The notes: generated by a model from the letters alone, not told the origin. Shown: positions 33,466 through 43,600, counted from the stretch's first letter. The stretch: DNA of 64,000 nucleotides from Streptomyces sp. SID13726 (GCF_010548375.1 NZ_JAAGLY010000012.1:186001-250000); one strand, 5' to 3'. Numbers and translations: made by a program.

Positions 33466-33472
33466 CACCGTC

Positions 33473-35011
33473 ATGACGAACCCGACGAGCACCACCACCC
33501 CGTCCGGCCGCGCCGGGCGCCGCGAATGGACCGCACTCGGCGTGCTGATGCTCCCGCTGCTGCTGGTCTCGATGGACGTCTCGGTCCTCTACTTCGCCAT
33601 CCCGGCGATCAGCGCCGATCTGGAGCCGAGCGGCACCCAGCAGCTGTGGATCTTCGACATCTACGCCTTCGTCCTGGCCGGTCTGCTGATGACGATGGGC
33701 TCCCTGGGCGACCGCATAGGCCGCCGCAAGCTCCTCCTGATCGGCGCCGCCGCCTTCGGCACCGCCTCCCTGCTCGCCGCCTACGCGAACAGCGCCGAGA
33801 CCCTGATCGCGGCCCGCGCGCTGCTCGGCATCGGCGGCGCGACCCTGATGCCGTCAACGATGGCGCTGATCCGCACGATGTTCACCGACCCCGGCCAGCG
33901 CGCGAAGGCGATCGGCATGTGGTCCGGCGTGATGACGGCCGGCATCGCGCTCGGCTCGGTGATGAGCGGGGTGCTGGTCGAGTACTTCTGGTGGGGCTCG
34001 ATCTTCCTGGTCAACCTGCCCGCGATGGCCCTGCTGCTGGTCCTCGGCCCGCTCCTGCTGCCGGAGTCCCGCGACCCGGCCCCCGGCCGCTTCGACTGGC
34101 CGAGCGTCCCCCTGTCGATGGCCGCCGTGCTGCCCGTCGTCTACGGCCTGAAGGAGATCCCGTCCGAGGGCTGGCACGTCGGATACGTCGTCTCGATCAC
34201 CGTGGGCCTGCTCTTCGCGACCCTCTTCGTGCACCGCCAGCGCACCACGGCCTCCCCGATGATCGACCCGGCGCTGTTCCGGGGCCACGGCTTCGCCCCG
34301 TCGGTCGCCCTCAACCTCATCGCCTCGTTCGCCATGATGGGCTCGGCCTTCTTCACCACGCAGTACCTCCAGTCGGTGCTCGGCAAGAGCGCGCTGGAGG
34401 CGGCCCTGTGGGCCCTGCTCCCCTCGGTACCGATCGGCGCGGCGGCCCCGACGGCGACCGCGCTGGTCCAGAAGGGCGTCAACCGCGCCTACGTCGTCAC
34501 CGCGGGCTTCGTGATCGGCGCGGCCGGCTACACCCTGCTGACCTTCGCGGACACGCACTCCCTCTGGCTGGTCCTGGTCGCCTGCGGAGTCCTGGCCTGC
34601 GGAATCGTCGTGGTCATCTCCCTGATCATGGACCTCGCCCTCAGCAGCGCCCCCGTGGAACGAGCGGGCTCGGCCTCCTCCCTGATGGAGACCGCGGCGG
34701 AGTTCGGCGGCGCCCTCGGAATGGCGGTCCTCGGCTCCATCGGCACGGCGATCTACCGTCACGACATTCCGAGTTCGGCCCCGTCCCCGGCCCGCGAGAC
34801 CCTCGGCGGAGCGCTGGCGATAGCGGACCGGGTACCGGGTCTGGCGACGGCGGCGAGGGAGGCGTTCACGAACGGTATGCAGGGGGCGGCGATCGCGGGT
34901 GCGGTGCTGCTGGTGGGAGCGGCCGGGTTGGCGGCGATGACGTTGCGGCGAATCCCGGTGCACAGCAAAACGCCGGACGAACCGAGTTCACTCAGCCCCT
35001 CCGGCGTTTGA
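33473..35011 (+). CDS. MFS multidrug exporter, DHA2 type
   Basis: A 512-residue integral membrane protein with the 14-helix layout of EmrB/QacA drug:proton antiporters. Motif A appears as GSLGDRIGRRKLL after helix 2, and motif C-like glycines as GVMTAGIALGSVMSGVLVEY. The first helix contains the acidic D1-type motif (LLLVSMDVSVLYFAIPAI). The neighbouring TetR gene suggests substrate-induced expression. The substrate is unknown. It converges on serA over a long hairpin. Confidence 0.92.
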   Translation: MTNPTSTTTPSGRAGRREWTALGVLMLPLLLVSMDVSVLYFAIPAISADLEPSGTQQLWIFDIYAFVLAGLLMTMGSLGDRIGRRKLLLIGAAAFGTASLLAAYANSAETLIAARALLGIGGATLMPSTMALIRTMFTDPGQRAKAIGMWSGVMTAGIALGSVMSGVLVEYFWWGSIFLVNLPAMALLLVLGPLLLPESRDPAPGRFDWPSVPLSMAAVLPVVYGLKEIPSEGWHVGYVVSITVGLLFATLFVHRQRTTASPMIDPALFRGHGFAPSVALNLIASFAMMGSAFFTTQYLQSVLGKSALEAALWALLPSVPIGAAAPTATALVQKGVNRAYVVTAGFVIGAAGYTLLTFADTHSLWLVLVACGVLACGIVVVISLIMDLALSSAPVERAGSASSLMETAAEFGGALGMAVLGSIGTAIYRHDIPSSAPSPARETLGGALAIADRVPGLATAAREAFTNGMQGAAIAGAVLLVGAAGLAAMTLRRIPVHSKTPDEPSSLSPSGV

Positions 35012-35039
35012 GGACGAGGCCCCTTCAGGGGCCGACGCG

Positions 35040-35069
35040 GGGGCCTGGGGGCGGCAGCCCCCAGGCCCC
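35040..35069. terminator. Bidirectional terminator hairpin
   Basis: GGGGCCTGGGGG (35040-35051), CGGCAG, CCCCCAGGCCCC (35058-35069): 12 perfect pairs between the convergent MFS and serA genes. This sequence type (GGGGGC-GGCAG-CCCCC) recurs as an intergenic element in Streptomyces genomes. A smaller GGCCCCT/AGGGGCC hairpin precedes it. Confidence 0.85.
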
Positions 35070-35078
35070 ACAGCAACC

Positions 35079-36668
35079 TCAGACCAGGTTCACCGCACGC
35101 GCCGACGTCGCCCCGATCTCCTCGGCGGTCTCGGCCAGCACCCCGGCAGGAACCGTGTCGTCCACCGTCAGAACCGCAAGCGCCTCACCACCCGCGACGG
35201 CCCGGGAGACCTGCATACCGGCGATGTTGATCCCGGCCTCACCGAAGATCCGCCCGACCGTGCCGACGACACCGGGACGGTCCTCGTACCGCAGCACCAC
35301 CATGTGGTCGGCGAGCGCCAGGTCCACGTCGTACTCACCGACGGCGACGATCTTCTGGAGGTGCTTCGGACCGGCCAGCGTGCCGGAGACCGACACCTCC
35401 TCGCCGCTGCCGAGCGTGCCGCGCACGGTGACGACATTGCGGTGGTCGGCCGACTCGGAGCTGGTCGTCAGCCGCACCTCGACACCGCGCTCCTGCGCGA
35501 ACAGCGGGGCGTTGACGTACGACACGGTCTCGTCGACGACGTCCTCGAAGACACCCTTGAGGGCGGACAGCTCCAGCACCTTCACGTCGTGCTGGGTGAT
35601 CTCGCCGTACACCTCGACGTCGAGGCGGACGGCGACCTCACCGGCGAGCGCGGTGAAGATGCGGCCGAGGCGCTCGGCGAGCGGGAGGCCCGGCTTGACG
35701 TCCTCGGCGATGACACCGCCCTGGACGTTGACCGCGTCGGGCACGAGCTCACCGGCGAGGGCGAGACGCACCGAGCGGGCGACCGCGATACCGGCCTTCT
35801 CCTGGGCCTCGTCGGTGGAGGCACCGAGGTGCGGGGTGGCGACGACCTGGTCGAACTCGAAGAGCGGGGAGTCCGTGCAGGGCTCCTTCGCGTACACGTC
35901 GAGACCGGCACCGGCGACCCGGCCCTCCTTGAGGGCGGAGTACAGCGCCTCCTCGTCGACGATCCCGCCACGGGCCGCGTTGACGATCCGCACGCTCGGC
36001 TTGACCTTGCGCAGCGCCTCGTCGCCGATGAGGCCGACGGTCTCGGGGGTCTTCGGGAGGTGCACGGTGATGAAGTCGGAGACTTCCAGCAGCTCGTCCA
36101 GCGACAGCACCTTGACGCCCATCTGGGCGGCGCGGGCGGGCTGGATGTAGGGGTCGTAGGCGACGACCTTCATGCCGAAGCCGGACATGCGCTGGGCGAC
36201 CAGCGCGCCGATGCGGCCGAGGCCGACGACACCGAGGGTCTTCTCGGCCAGCTCGACGCCCGTGTACTTGCTGCGCTTCCATTCGCCGTTCTTCAGCGCG
36301 GCGTTGGCCTGCGGGATGTGGCGGGCGGTGGCGACGAGGAGACCGCAGGCCAGCTCGGCGGCGGTCACGATGTTCGAGGTGGGGGCGTTGACGACCATCA
36401 CGCCGGCCTTGGTGGCGGCGGAGACGTCGACGTTGTCCAGGCCGACGCCGGCTCGTGCGACGACCTTCAGCTTGCGCGCGGCGGCGATGGCCTCGGCGTC
36501 CACCTTGGTGGCGGAGCGGATCAGGATCGCGTCCACGTCGGCGATGGCGGGCAGCAGCTCAGCCCGGTCGGCGCCGTTGCAGTGCCGGATCTCGAAGTCC
36601 GGACCAAGCGCGTCCACGGTCGCGGGCGACAGCTCTTCAGCGATGAGTACGACAGGTTTCGAGCTCAC
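35079..36668 (-). CDS. serA: D-3-phosphoglycerate dehydrogenase
   Basis: A 529-residue long-type SerA. It contains the substrate region VVARAGVGLDNVDVSAATKA, the NAD motif LGVVGLGRIGALVA, the catalytic Arg region VNAARGGIVDEEALYSALKE, the Glu and His regions (FEFDQVVATPHLGASTDEAQ), an intervening domain from about residue 320, and a C-terminal ACT domain (RYEDRPGVVGTVGRIFGEAG, INIAGMQVSR) for serine feedback. It catalyses the first step of serine synthesis. The GTG at 36668 (VSSKPVVLIAEE) gives the family length; AGGA precedes it. A 235-base gap separates it from ilvC. Confidence 0.95.
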   Translation of the reverse strand: MSSKPVVLIAEELSPATVDALGPDFEIRHCNGADRAELLPAIADVDAILIRSATKVDAEAIAAARKLKVVARAGVGLDNVDVSAATKAGVMVVNAPTSNIVTAAELACGLLVATARHIPQANAALKNGEWKRSKYTGVELAEKTLGVVGLGRIGALVAQRMSGFGMKVVAYDPYIQPARAAQMGVKVLSLDELLEVSDFITVHLPKTPETVGLIGDEALRKVKPSVRIVNAARGGIVDEEALYSALKEGRVAGAGLDVYAKEPCTDSPLFEFDQVVATPHLGASTDEAQEKAGIAVARSVRLALAGELVPDAVNVQGGVIAEDVKPGLPLAERLGRIFTALAGEVAVRLDVEVYGEITQHDVKVLELSALKGVFEDVVDETVSYVNAPLFAQERGVEVRLTTSSESADHRNVVTVRGTLGSGEEVSVSGTLAGPKHLQKIVAVGEYDVDLALADHMVVLRYEDRPGVVGTVGRIFGEAGINIAGMQVSRAVAGGEALAVLTVDDTVPAGVLAETAEEIGATSARAVNLV

Positions 36669-36865
36669 GTGAGTCCTCACAAGTCCAGTGCGTGCGGACG
36701 GCCGTCCCGACGGCCGCAGGCGGTGGAGGGTACTGACCGCGTGGAAGACGCACGACGCTGTGGGCCTGACGCGAATGGTTGTCCGCCAGTGTAGTGGCGC
36801 TGCGAAGGCCGTATCGCGCCTCCGCGGAAGGATCACCCGGACGTGATCCGCCAGGTTGGACAACG

Positions 36866-36889
36866 GGACCGGAGCTGACCGCTCCGGCC
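36866..36889 (-). terminator. Terminator-like hairpin after ilvC
   Basis: CCGGAGC (36869-36875), TGACC, GCTCCGG (36881-36887), extended by a GG/CC pair past one mismatch. It lies 15-38 bases beyond the ilvC stop. The remaining bases up to serA (36669-36865) presumably hold the serA promoter; none is obvious. Confidence 0.55.
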
Positions 36890-36903
36890 CCGTCACCTGA
36901 GAC

Positions 36904-37902
36904 TTACGCCTCTTCGTCGACCCAGCTCATCAGCTTGCGGAGCTGCTTGCCGGTGGTCTCCAGCAGGTGCTCGGAGTCCGCGGTCTTGTACTCGTTGTAC
37001 TTCTTCAGGCCGCCGTGGTACTCGGCCATCCACTCACGCGCGAAGGTGCCGTCCTGGATCTCGGCGAGGACCTGCTTCATCGTGGCCTTGGTCTCGTCCG
37101 TGATGATCCGCGGGCCGGTGACGTAGTCGCCCCACTCGGCGGTCTCGGAGATCGACCAGCGCATCTTCTCCAGGCCGCCCTCGTACATGAGGTCGACGAT
37201 GAGCTTCAGCTCGTGCAGGCACTCGAAGTACGCGATCTCCGGCTGGTAGCCTGCCTCGGTCAGCGTCTCGAAACCGGCCTTGACCAGCGCGGCCGTACCA
37301 CCGCAGAGAACGGCCTGCTCACCGAACAGGTCGGTCTCGGTCTCCTCGGTGAAGGTCGTCTTGATGACGCCGGCGCGGGTGCCGCCGATGCCCTTGGCGT
37401 ACGACAGCGCGAGCGCGAAGCCATTGCCGGTCGCGTCCTGCTCGACGGCCGCGATACACGGAACGCCGCGGCCCTCCTCGTACTGGCGGCGGACGAGGTG
37501 GCCCGGGCCCTTCGGGGCGACCATGCAGACGTCGACGCCGGCCGGGGGCTTGATGAAGTCGAAGCGGATGTTCAGGCCGTGCCCGAAGAACAGCGCGTCG
37601 CCGTCGTTGAGGTTGTCCTTGATGGACTCCTCGTAGACCTGGGCCTGGATCGGGTCCGGGACCAGGATCATGATGACGTCGGCCTCGGCGGCGGCCTCGG
37701 AGGGCGTCACCACACGCAGGCCCTGCTCCTCGGCCTTGGCCTTGGACTTGGAGCCCTCGTGCAGACCGACGCGCACGTCGACACCCGAGTCACGGAGCGA
37801 CAGCGCGTGGGCGTGGCCCTGGCTGCCGTAACCGATGACCGCGACCTTGCGGCCCTGGATGATGGACAGGTCGGCGTCGGCGTCGTAGAACAGCTCGGCC
37901 AC
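36904..37902 (-). CDS. ilvC: Ketol-acid reductoisomerase
   Basis: A 332-residue class I KARI. The Rossmann motif is KVAVIGYGSQGHAHALSLRD, the cofactor-specificity loop GLHEGSKSKAKAEEQG (Ser/Lys-rich, NADPH type), and the metal-binding region TDLFGEQAVLCGGTAALVKA, then CLHELKLIVDLMYEGGLEKM. It converts acetolactate or acetohydroxybutyrate to the dihydroxy acid in Val/Leu/Ile synthesis. It follows ilvN after 117 bases that include a hairpin. The ATG at 37902 has AAGGAGAGAACC upstream. Confidence 0.97.
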   Translation of the reverse strand: MAELFYDADADLSIIQGRKVAVIGYGSQGHAHALSLRDSGVDVRVGLHEGSKSKAKAEEQGLRVVTPSEAAAEADVIMILVPDPIQAQVYEESIKDNLNDGDALFFGHGLNIRFDFIKPPAGVDVCMVAPKGPGHLVRRQYEEGRGVPCIAAVEQDATGNGFALALSYAKGIGGTRAGVIKTTFTEETETDLFGEQAVLCGGTAALVKAGFETLTEAGYQPEIAYFECLHELKLIVDLMYEGGLEKMRWSISETAEWGDYVTGPRIITDETKATMKQVLAEIQDGTFAREWMAEYHGGLKKYNEYKTADSEHLLETTGKQLRKLMSWVDEEA

Positions 37903-37982
37903 TTTGGGTTCTCTCCTTGTGTGCAGGTGTTGCGTCCCACCGTATGACGGCGGGGTGACATGAAGTCTTCGGGTCTCGGCAT

Positions 37983-38005
37983 ACGGGCGGCCGACGACCG
38001 CCCGT
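37983..38005 (-). terminator. Hairpin between ilvN and ilvC
   Basis: ACGGGCGG (37983-37990), CCGACGA, CCGCCCGT (37998-38005). There is no T-run, so it may cause partial termination or RNA processing and uneven ilvBN versus ilvC expression. Confidence 0.5.
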
Positions 38006-38019
38006 GCACCACTACAGCC

Positions 38020-38547
38020 TTACGCGCTGCGGTCGAGGGCGCGCAGCGAGCGGTCCGTGATCGAACGGGCCCCGCGGCCGATCGCGATCGTGCCGGACTG
38101 GACCAGCTCCTTGATGCCGAAGGGCTCCAGCATCTTCAGCATCGCGGACAGCTTGTCGCTGCTGCCGGTGGCCTCGATGGTGACGGCCTCCGGGGAGACG
38201 TCCACGGTCTTGGCGCGGAACAGCTGGACGATCTCGACGATCTGGGAGCGCGTCTCGTTGTCGGCGCGCACCTTCACCAGAACGAGTTCGCGCTGAACCG
38301 CGGAACCCGGCTCCAGTTCGACGATCTTCAGGACGTTGACCAGCTTGTTGAGCTGCTTGGTCACCTGCTCCAGCGGCAGTTCGTCGACCACGCTGACCAC
38401 GATCGTGATCCGCGAGATCTCGGGGTGCTCGGTGACACCGACCGCGAGCGAGTCGATGTTGAAGCCGCGGCGGGAGAAGAGGGCGGCGATCCGGGCCAGG
38501 ATGCCCGGGGTGTTCTCCACCAGGACGGAGAGCGTGTGCTTGGACAT
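38020..38547 (-). CDS. ilvN: Acetolactate synthase small (regulatory) subunit
   Basis: A 175-residue regulatory subunit. The N-terminal ACT domain begins MSKHTLSVLVENTPGILARI and continues ALFSRRGFNIDSLAVGVTEH, containing the valine-binding region. The C-terminal ALS_ss_C domain includes ELVLVKVRADNETRSQIVEI and FGIKELVQSGTIAIGRG. It stimulates and feedback-regulates IlvB. It starts 21 bases after the ilvB stop with GAGAGAGAC upstream, so ilvB-ilvN form an operon. Confidence 0.97.
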   Translation of the reverse strand: MSKHTLSVLVENTPGILARIAALFSRRGFNIDSLAVGVTEHPEISRITIVVSVVDELPLEQVTKQLNKLVNVLKIVELEPGSAVQRELVLVKVRADNETRSQIVEIVQLFRAKTVDVSPEAVTIEATGSSDKLSAMLKMLEPFGIKELVQSGTIAIGRGARSITDRSLRALDRSA

Positions 38548-38568
38548 GATCTTTTACGTCTCTCTCGC

Positions 38569-40419
38569 TCAGTCGTCTTCGTTGTCGCCGAAGTCGGGGC
38601 GGACGTCCCGGGCGGCCAGGATCTCGTCGTTGGAGGTGCCGGCGGCGACCATCGGCCACACCATGGCGTCCTCGTGGACGATGAAGTCGACCACGACGGG
38701 GCGGTCGTTGATGGAGTTGGCCTCCGCGATGACCTTGTCCAGGTCCTCGGGACGCTCGCAGCGCAGGCCCACGCAGCCCATCGCCTCGGACAGCTTCACG
38801 AAGTCCGGCACCCGGGTGCCCTTCGCGTCCGGGTTGACGTTCTCGGGACCGGAGTGCAGCACGGTGTTGGAGTAGCGCTGGTTGTAGAAGAGGGTCTGCC
38901 ACTGGCGGACCATCCCGAGGGCGCCGTTGTTGATGATGGCGACCTTGATCGGGATGTTGTTCAGGGCGCAGGTGGTCAGTTCCTGGTTGGTCATCTGGAA
39001 GCAGCCGTCGCCGTCGATCGCCCAGACGGTGTTGCCCGGGGCGCCGGCCTTGGCGCCCATGGCGGCCGGGACCGCGTAGCCCATGGTTCCGGCGCCGCCG
39101 GAGTTCAGCCAGGTGGAGGGCTTCTCGTACTGGATGAAGTGCGCGGACCACATCTGGTGCTGGCCGACGCCCGCCGCGAAGATCGTGTCCTCGGGGGCGA
39201 GCTGTCCGATCCGCTCGATGACCTGCTGCGGGGAGAGCGAACCGTCGGCGGGCAGGTCGTACCCCAGGGGGTACGTCTCGCGCCAGCGGTTCAGGTCCTT
39301 CCACCAGGCGCTGTAGTCGCCCTGGTGGCCCTCGCTGTGCTCCTTCTGGACGGCCTGGACCAGGTCGGCGATGACCTCGCGGGCGTCCCCGACGATCGGC
39401 ACGTCGGCGGCGCGGTTCTTGCCGATCTCGGCCGGGTCGATGTCGGCGTGGACGATCTTGGCGTGCGGGGCGAAGCTGTCCAGCTTGCCGGTGACGCGGT
39501 CGTCGAACCGGGTGCCGAGGGCGACGATCAGGTCGGCCTTCTGCAGCGCGGTGACGGCGGTGACCGCACCGTGCATGCCCGGCATTCCCACGTGCAGCGG
39601 GTGGCTGTCGGGGAATGCGCCGAGCCCCATCAGGGTGGTGGTGACGGGGGCTCCGGTGAGTTCCGCGAGGACCTTCAGCTCGGCGGTGGCGCCGGACTTG
39701 ATGACTCCGCCGCCGACGTAGAGGACGGGCCGCTTCGCCTGGGTGATCAGCTTGGCGCCCTCGCGGATCTGCTTGGCGTGCGGCTTGGTCACCGGGCGGT
39801 AGCCGGGGAGGTCCATGACCGGCGGCCAGGAGAAGGTCGTCTTCGCCTGGAGGGCGTCCTTGGCGATGTCGACCAGGACCGGCCCTGGACGCCCGGTGGA
39901 GGCGATGTGGAAGGCCTGCGCGATGACCCGGGGGATGTCCTCGGCCTTGGTGACGAGGAAGTTGTGCTTGGTGATCGGCATGGTGATGCCGACGATGTCC
40001 GCCTCCTGGAAGGCGTCCGTGCCGATCGCCTTGGAGGCCACCTGGCCGGTGATCGCCACGAGCGGCACCGAGTCCATGTGGGCGTCCGCGATCGGGGTCA
40101 CCAGGTTGGTGGCACCGGGTCCTGAGGTCGCCATGCAGACGCCGACCTTGCCGGTGGCCTGCGCGTATCCGGTGGCCGCGTGGCCCGCGCCCTGCTCGTG
40201 ACGGACCAGGACGTGCCGCACGCGGGTGGAGTCCATCAGCGGGTCGTACGCCGGAAGGATGGCACCGCCGGGGATACCAAATACCGTCTCGGCGCCGACC
40301 TCCTCGAGAGAGCGGATGAGGGACTGCGCGCCCGTGACGTGCTCGGGGGCGGACTGCTGTCCTCCGGATCGGGGCCGCGGCTGCGGATGGGCCCCGGTGG
40401 CCTGCTCGGTCATCGTCAT
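38569..40419 (-). CDS. ilvB: Acetolactate synthase large subunit
   Basis: A 616-residue ThDP enzyme. The activating Glu is in LVRHEQGAGHAATGYAQA after IPGGAILPAYDPL, and the ThDP-binding motif is WAIDGDGCFQMTNQEL ... INNGALGMVRQWQ. It makes acetolactate and acetohydroxybutyrate, the committed step for Val, Leu and Ile. The N-terminus has a Pro/Gln-rich extension (AHPQPRPRSGGQQ). ATG 40419 (MTMTEQATG) is used; a second Met lies two codons on. A leader peptide and attenuator hairpin precede the gene. Confidence 0.97.
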   Translation of the reverse strand: MTMTEQATGAHPQPRPRSGGQQSAPEHVTGAQSLIRSLEEVGAETVFGIPGGAILPAYDPLMDSTRVRHVLVRHEQGAGHAATGYAQATGKVGVCMATSGPGATNLVTPIADAHMDSVPLVAITGQVASKAIGTDAFQEADIVGITMPITKHNFLVTKAEDIPRVIAQAFHIASTGRPGPVLVDIAKDALQAKTTFSWPPVMDLPGYRPVTKPHAKQIREGAKLITQAKRPVLYVGGGVIKSGATAELKVLAELTGAPVTTTLMGLGAFPDSHPLHVGMPGMHGAVTAVTALQKADLIVALGTRFDDRVTGKLDSFAPHAKIVHADIDPAEIGKNRAADVPIVGDAREVIADLVQAVQKEHSEGHQGDYSAWWKDLNRWRETYPLGYDLPADGSLSPQQVIERIGQLAPEDTIFAAGVGQHQMWSAHFIQYEKPSTWLNSGGAGTMGYAVPAAMGAKAGAPGNTVWAIDGDGCFQMTNQELTTCALNNIPIKVAIINNGALGMVRQWQTLFYNQRYSNTVLHSGPENVNPDAKGTRVPDFVKLSEAMGCVGLRCERPEDLDKVIAEANSINDRPVVVDFIVHEDAMVWPMVAAGTSNDEILAARDVRPDFGDNEDD

Positions 40420-40474
40420 TCTCTTCTCGATGCTGAGGGTGAGGGTGTGAAGCTGAGGTGAGGAAGCTGGGCAA

Positions 40475-40509
40475 CAAAAAACCCCTCGTGCCATAAGGCA
40501 AGCGAGGGG
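40475..40509 (-). terminator. ilvB attenuator hairpin
   Basis: On the minus strand CCCCTCG ... TGCC-TTAT-GGCA ... CGAGGGG folds into a two-part stem (outer 7 pairs, inner 4 pairs, a 2-base bulge), followed directly by TTTTTTGT. It lies 43 bases after the leader-peptide stop and about 55 bases before ilvB. This is the classical attenuator arrangement. Confidence 0.85.
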
Positions 40510-40551
40510 AGCGCGCCGGGTGGGGATCGCTGAGCGGTCTGGGGCTCAGCG

Positions 40552-40593
40552 TCAGCCGACGCGCTTTCCAAGTACGAGAATTCGGGTGCGCAT
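40552..40593 (-). CDS. ilvB leader peptide (Ile/Leu/Val codons)
   Basis: A 13-residue frame encodes MRTRILVLGKRVG. It contains the run Ile-Leu-Val-Leu, covering all three branched-chain amino acids, with codons ATT CTC GTA CTT of which several are uncommon in Streptomyces. GGGGGGAGGG precedes the ATG. Ribosome stalling here when charged Ile, Leu or Val tRNA is scarce should prevent the downstream terminator from forming. I recall the same peptide upstream of ilvB in other Streptomyces. Confidence 0.9.
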   Translation of the reverse strand: MRTRILVLGKRVG

Positions 40594-40626
40594 GAGACTG
40601 ACCCTCCCCCCGGCACGCACCCACTG

Positions 40627-43600
40627 TCAAGTGGGTGGGACGGGAGTCTCATTATGTGAGCGGAGGGTCGTCCCACCACCGAGTACCGCCGTCATGCTTC
40701 CGGTGTACACCCCCGCGCCGCCGCCCGCGAACGCGGGCTCCGCCGGGCAGTGCGGCACCGGATAGCGGCCCGAGGCCAGCGCCCTGCGCAGCCGGTACTC
40801 GTCCAGCGGCCCCGAGAACGCCATGCCCTGTCCATGGGTGCAGCCCATCGCGCGCAGGGCGACGACCTGCTCGGGCAGATCCACGCCGTCGGCCACGGAC
40901 TGCAGCCCGAGGTCGCCGGCGATCCTGAGCAGACCGCTGGTGATCTTGTGCAGCCGGGCCGACTCCACGACGCCCTCGACCAGACTGCGGTCGATCCTGA
41001 GCACGTCCACGGGGAGTCTGCGCAGTGCGGTGATCGCCGCGTACCCGCTGCCGAACCCGTCCAGGGCGATGCGTACGCCGACCCGCCTGATCGCGGCCAG
41101 CCGCCGCTCCAGCTCGTCCAGGGAGACCCGGGGGTCGGTGTCGGAGAGCTCGATCAGCAGGGAGCCCGACGGCAGCCCGTGCCGGGTCAGCAGCGCCTCC
41201 ACCGAGCCCAGCGGCAGCGAGCGGTCCAGCAGCCGCTGGGCGCTCATCCGGACGGCCACCGGCACGGTGAGCCCGCTCGCGGCCCGCTCGGCGGCCTGTT
41301 CCACGGCCTCCTCCAGGATCCAGCGGCCCAGCTCCTGCGTCTTGTCGCTGTCCTCGGCCACCCGCAGGAACTCGGCGGGCGTGAACAGCACCCCTTGCGA
41401 GGACCTCCAGCGCGCCTGGGCGGTGACCGAGGTGATCCGGCCGTCCTCCAGGGACACCACGGGCTGGTGCAGCAGGGCGAACTCGCCGTCGTGCAGCGCC
41501 GCACGCAGGCGCGTGGCCAGCTCCGCCTTGCGTACGACGTCCTGCTGCATCTGTGGCGCGTACAGCTCGACCCGGCCCTTGCCGCCCGCCTTGGCGCGGT
41601 ACATCGCGAGGTCCGCGTTGCGCAGGATCTCGCCCGCTCCGAGGCCCGGTTCGGCGAAGGCGACGCCGATGGAGGCGGCGACCCGGACATCGTTGCCGTC
41701 GATGAGGTAGGGCTGCGAGAGGGTGACCCTGAGGCGGTCGGCGAGCTCCAGGATGTGGCCTTCGCGGGCGGTGCGGTCGCGGGTGCCGTCCCCGACGATC
41801 AGGGCGGCGAACTCGTCCCCGCCCAGCCGGGAGGCGGTGTCCCCGTACCGGACCGCGTCCTGCAGTCTGCGGGCGGCCTGGACGAGCAGCTCGTCCCCGG
41901 CCTGGTGCCCGATCGTGTCGTTGACGGCCTTGAAGCCGTCCAGGTCGATGAAGAGGACGGCCGTGCCCCGGTCGGAGGACCGGCGGCCGGACAGGGCCTG
42001 CTGGACGCGCTGGGTGAACAGGGCGCGGTTGGGCAGGTCGGTCAGCGGGTCGTGCTCGGCGTTGTGCTGGAGCTGTGCCTGGAGGCGGACCCTCTCGGTC
42101 ACGTCCCGGCTGTTGAAGATCAGGCCGCCGTGGTGGCGGTTGACGGTCGACTCGACGTTCAGCCAGCCGCCGTCGCCCGAGCGGAAGCGGCACTCGATGC
42201 GGGTGGTGGGTTCTTCGAGGGGGCTGGCGACGAGGAAGCGGCGCACCTCGTGCACCACGCAGCCCAGATCCTCCGGGTGGATGAGACCGGCCAGTTCGGT
42301 GCCCACCAGGTCCTCGGCGGAGCGTCCGTAGACCCCGGCGGCGGCCGGGGAGACGTACCGGAGGATGCCGTTGGGCGCGGCGATCATGATGACGTCGCTG
42401 GAACCCTGCACCAGAGAGCGGAAGTGGTTCTCCTTCTGCGCCAGTTCCTGGGTGAGGGTGATGTTGTCGAGCAGCATGATGCCCTGGCGCACCACGAGGG
42501 CGAGCACGACGGTACCGCCGGTCAGGAGCACCACGCGGTCCACGCTGCGGCCGTTGAGGACGTTGTAGAGAATCCCCAATGTGCAGACGGCGGCGGCGAG
42601 ATAGGGCGTGAGGGCGGCCAGCGAGCCGGTGATGGGCCGGGTGGCCGGGTACCGGCTGTGATCACCGCCCTGCGCGGGTGCGTGGTGGTGGACTCCGGCG
42701 CGCGGCCTGGGCAGGTGTTCGTGCACCACGCGCGTGTGCCCGGCCGGGTGCCGCCGGTCGTCGTCGTGGTGCCGGGGTGTGGCCCAGGGGGCGTAGGCGA
42801 GGAGCAGGGAGCCGGCGAACCAGCCCGCGTCCAGCAACTGGCCGGAGTGGTAGTTGTTGTGGAGCAGTGGAGAGGTGAACAGGGCGTCGCACATCACGGT
42901 CAGGGCGAGCGCGCCGATCGCGGTGTTCACCGCGGTGCGGTTGACCGCCGAGCGCCGGAAGTGCAGCGCGAGCACCATGCTGACCAGCGCGATGTCCAGC
43001 AGCGGATACGCCAGTGACAGCGCGGTGTGCGCCACGCTCGGCCCCTCGGACTTCGCCGCCTGGGCGAGGGCGAGGCTCCACGAGAGCGTGAGCAGGGAGC
43101 CTGCGATCAGCCAGGCGTCGAGGGCGAGGCAGATCCAACCGGCCTTCGTCACCGGCCGCTTGGCGAGGACCAGCAGACCCACGATGGCGGGCGGCGCGAA
43201 GCACAGGAAGAACAGGTCGGCGTAGCTGGGGCTGGGCACCGGCAGTCCGAGGACGACTTCGTACCACCCCCAGATGAGGTTGCCGAGAGCCGCCATCGCC
43301 GAGGAGAGCGAGAAGAGCAGCCAGGCGGGTCGAAAGCGGATGCGGCGGTTGCGGGCGTAGAGGAAGCACGAGACGGCGGCGGTGCCGGCCGCGGCGCTGA
43401 GCCCGAAGTCGCCCATGATCAGGGCGGCTTCGCGCGACCCCCAGCCGAGCGCGGAACCGACGGCGTATCCCGCGCAGACGACGGCCAGGAGGAGCTGGTG
43501 GACCAGGTGCGGCGAACCGCTGCCGGGAGCCGGCCGCCTGGAGGGCAGCGCCCCCCGGGCAGGCTGGGCCCGCAGCGCTCCGTCGAGGGTGGTCGCGGGA

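Noticed and set aside
33124..36150. A 1008-residue plus-strand frame across the MFS and serA genes
   Set aside because: It crosses two well-supported genes in other frames and the terminator between them, and its translation is Arg/Pro/Ser-rich with no domains.
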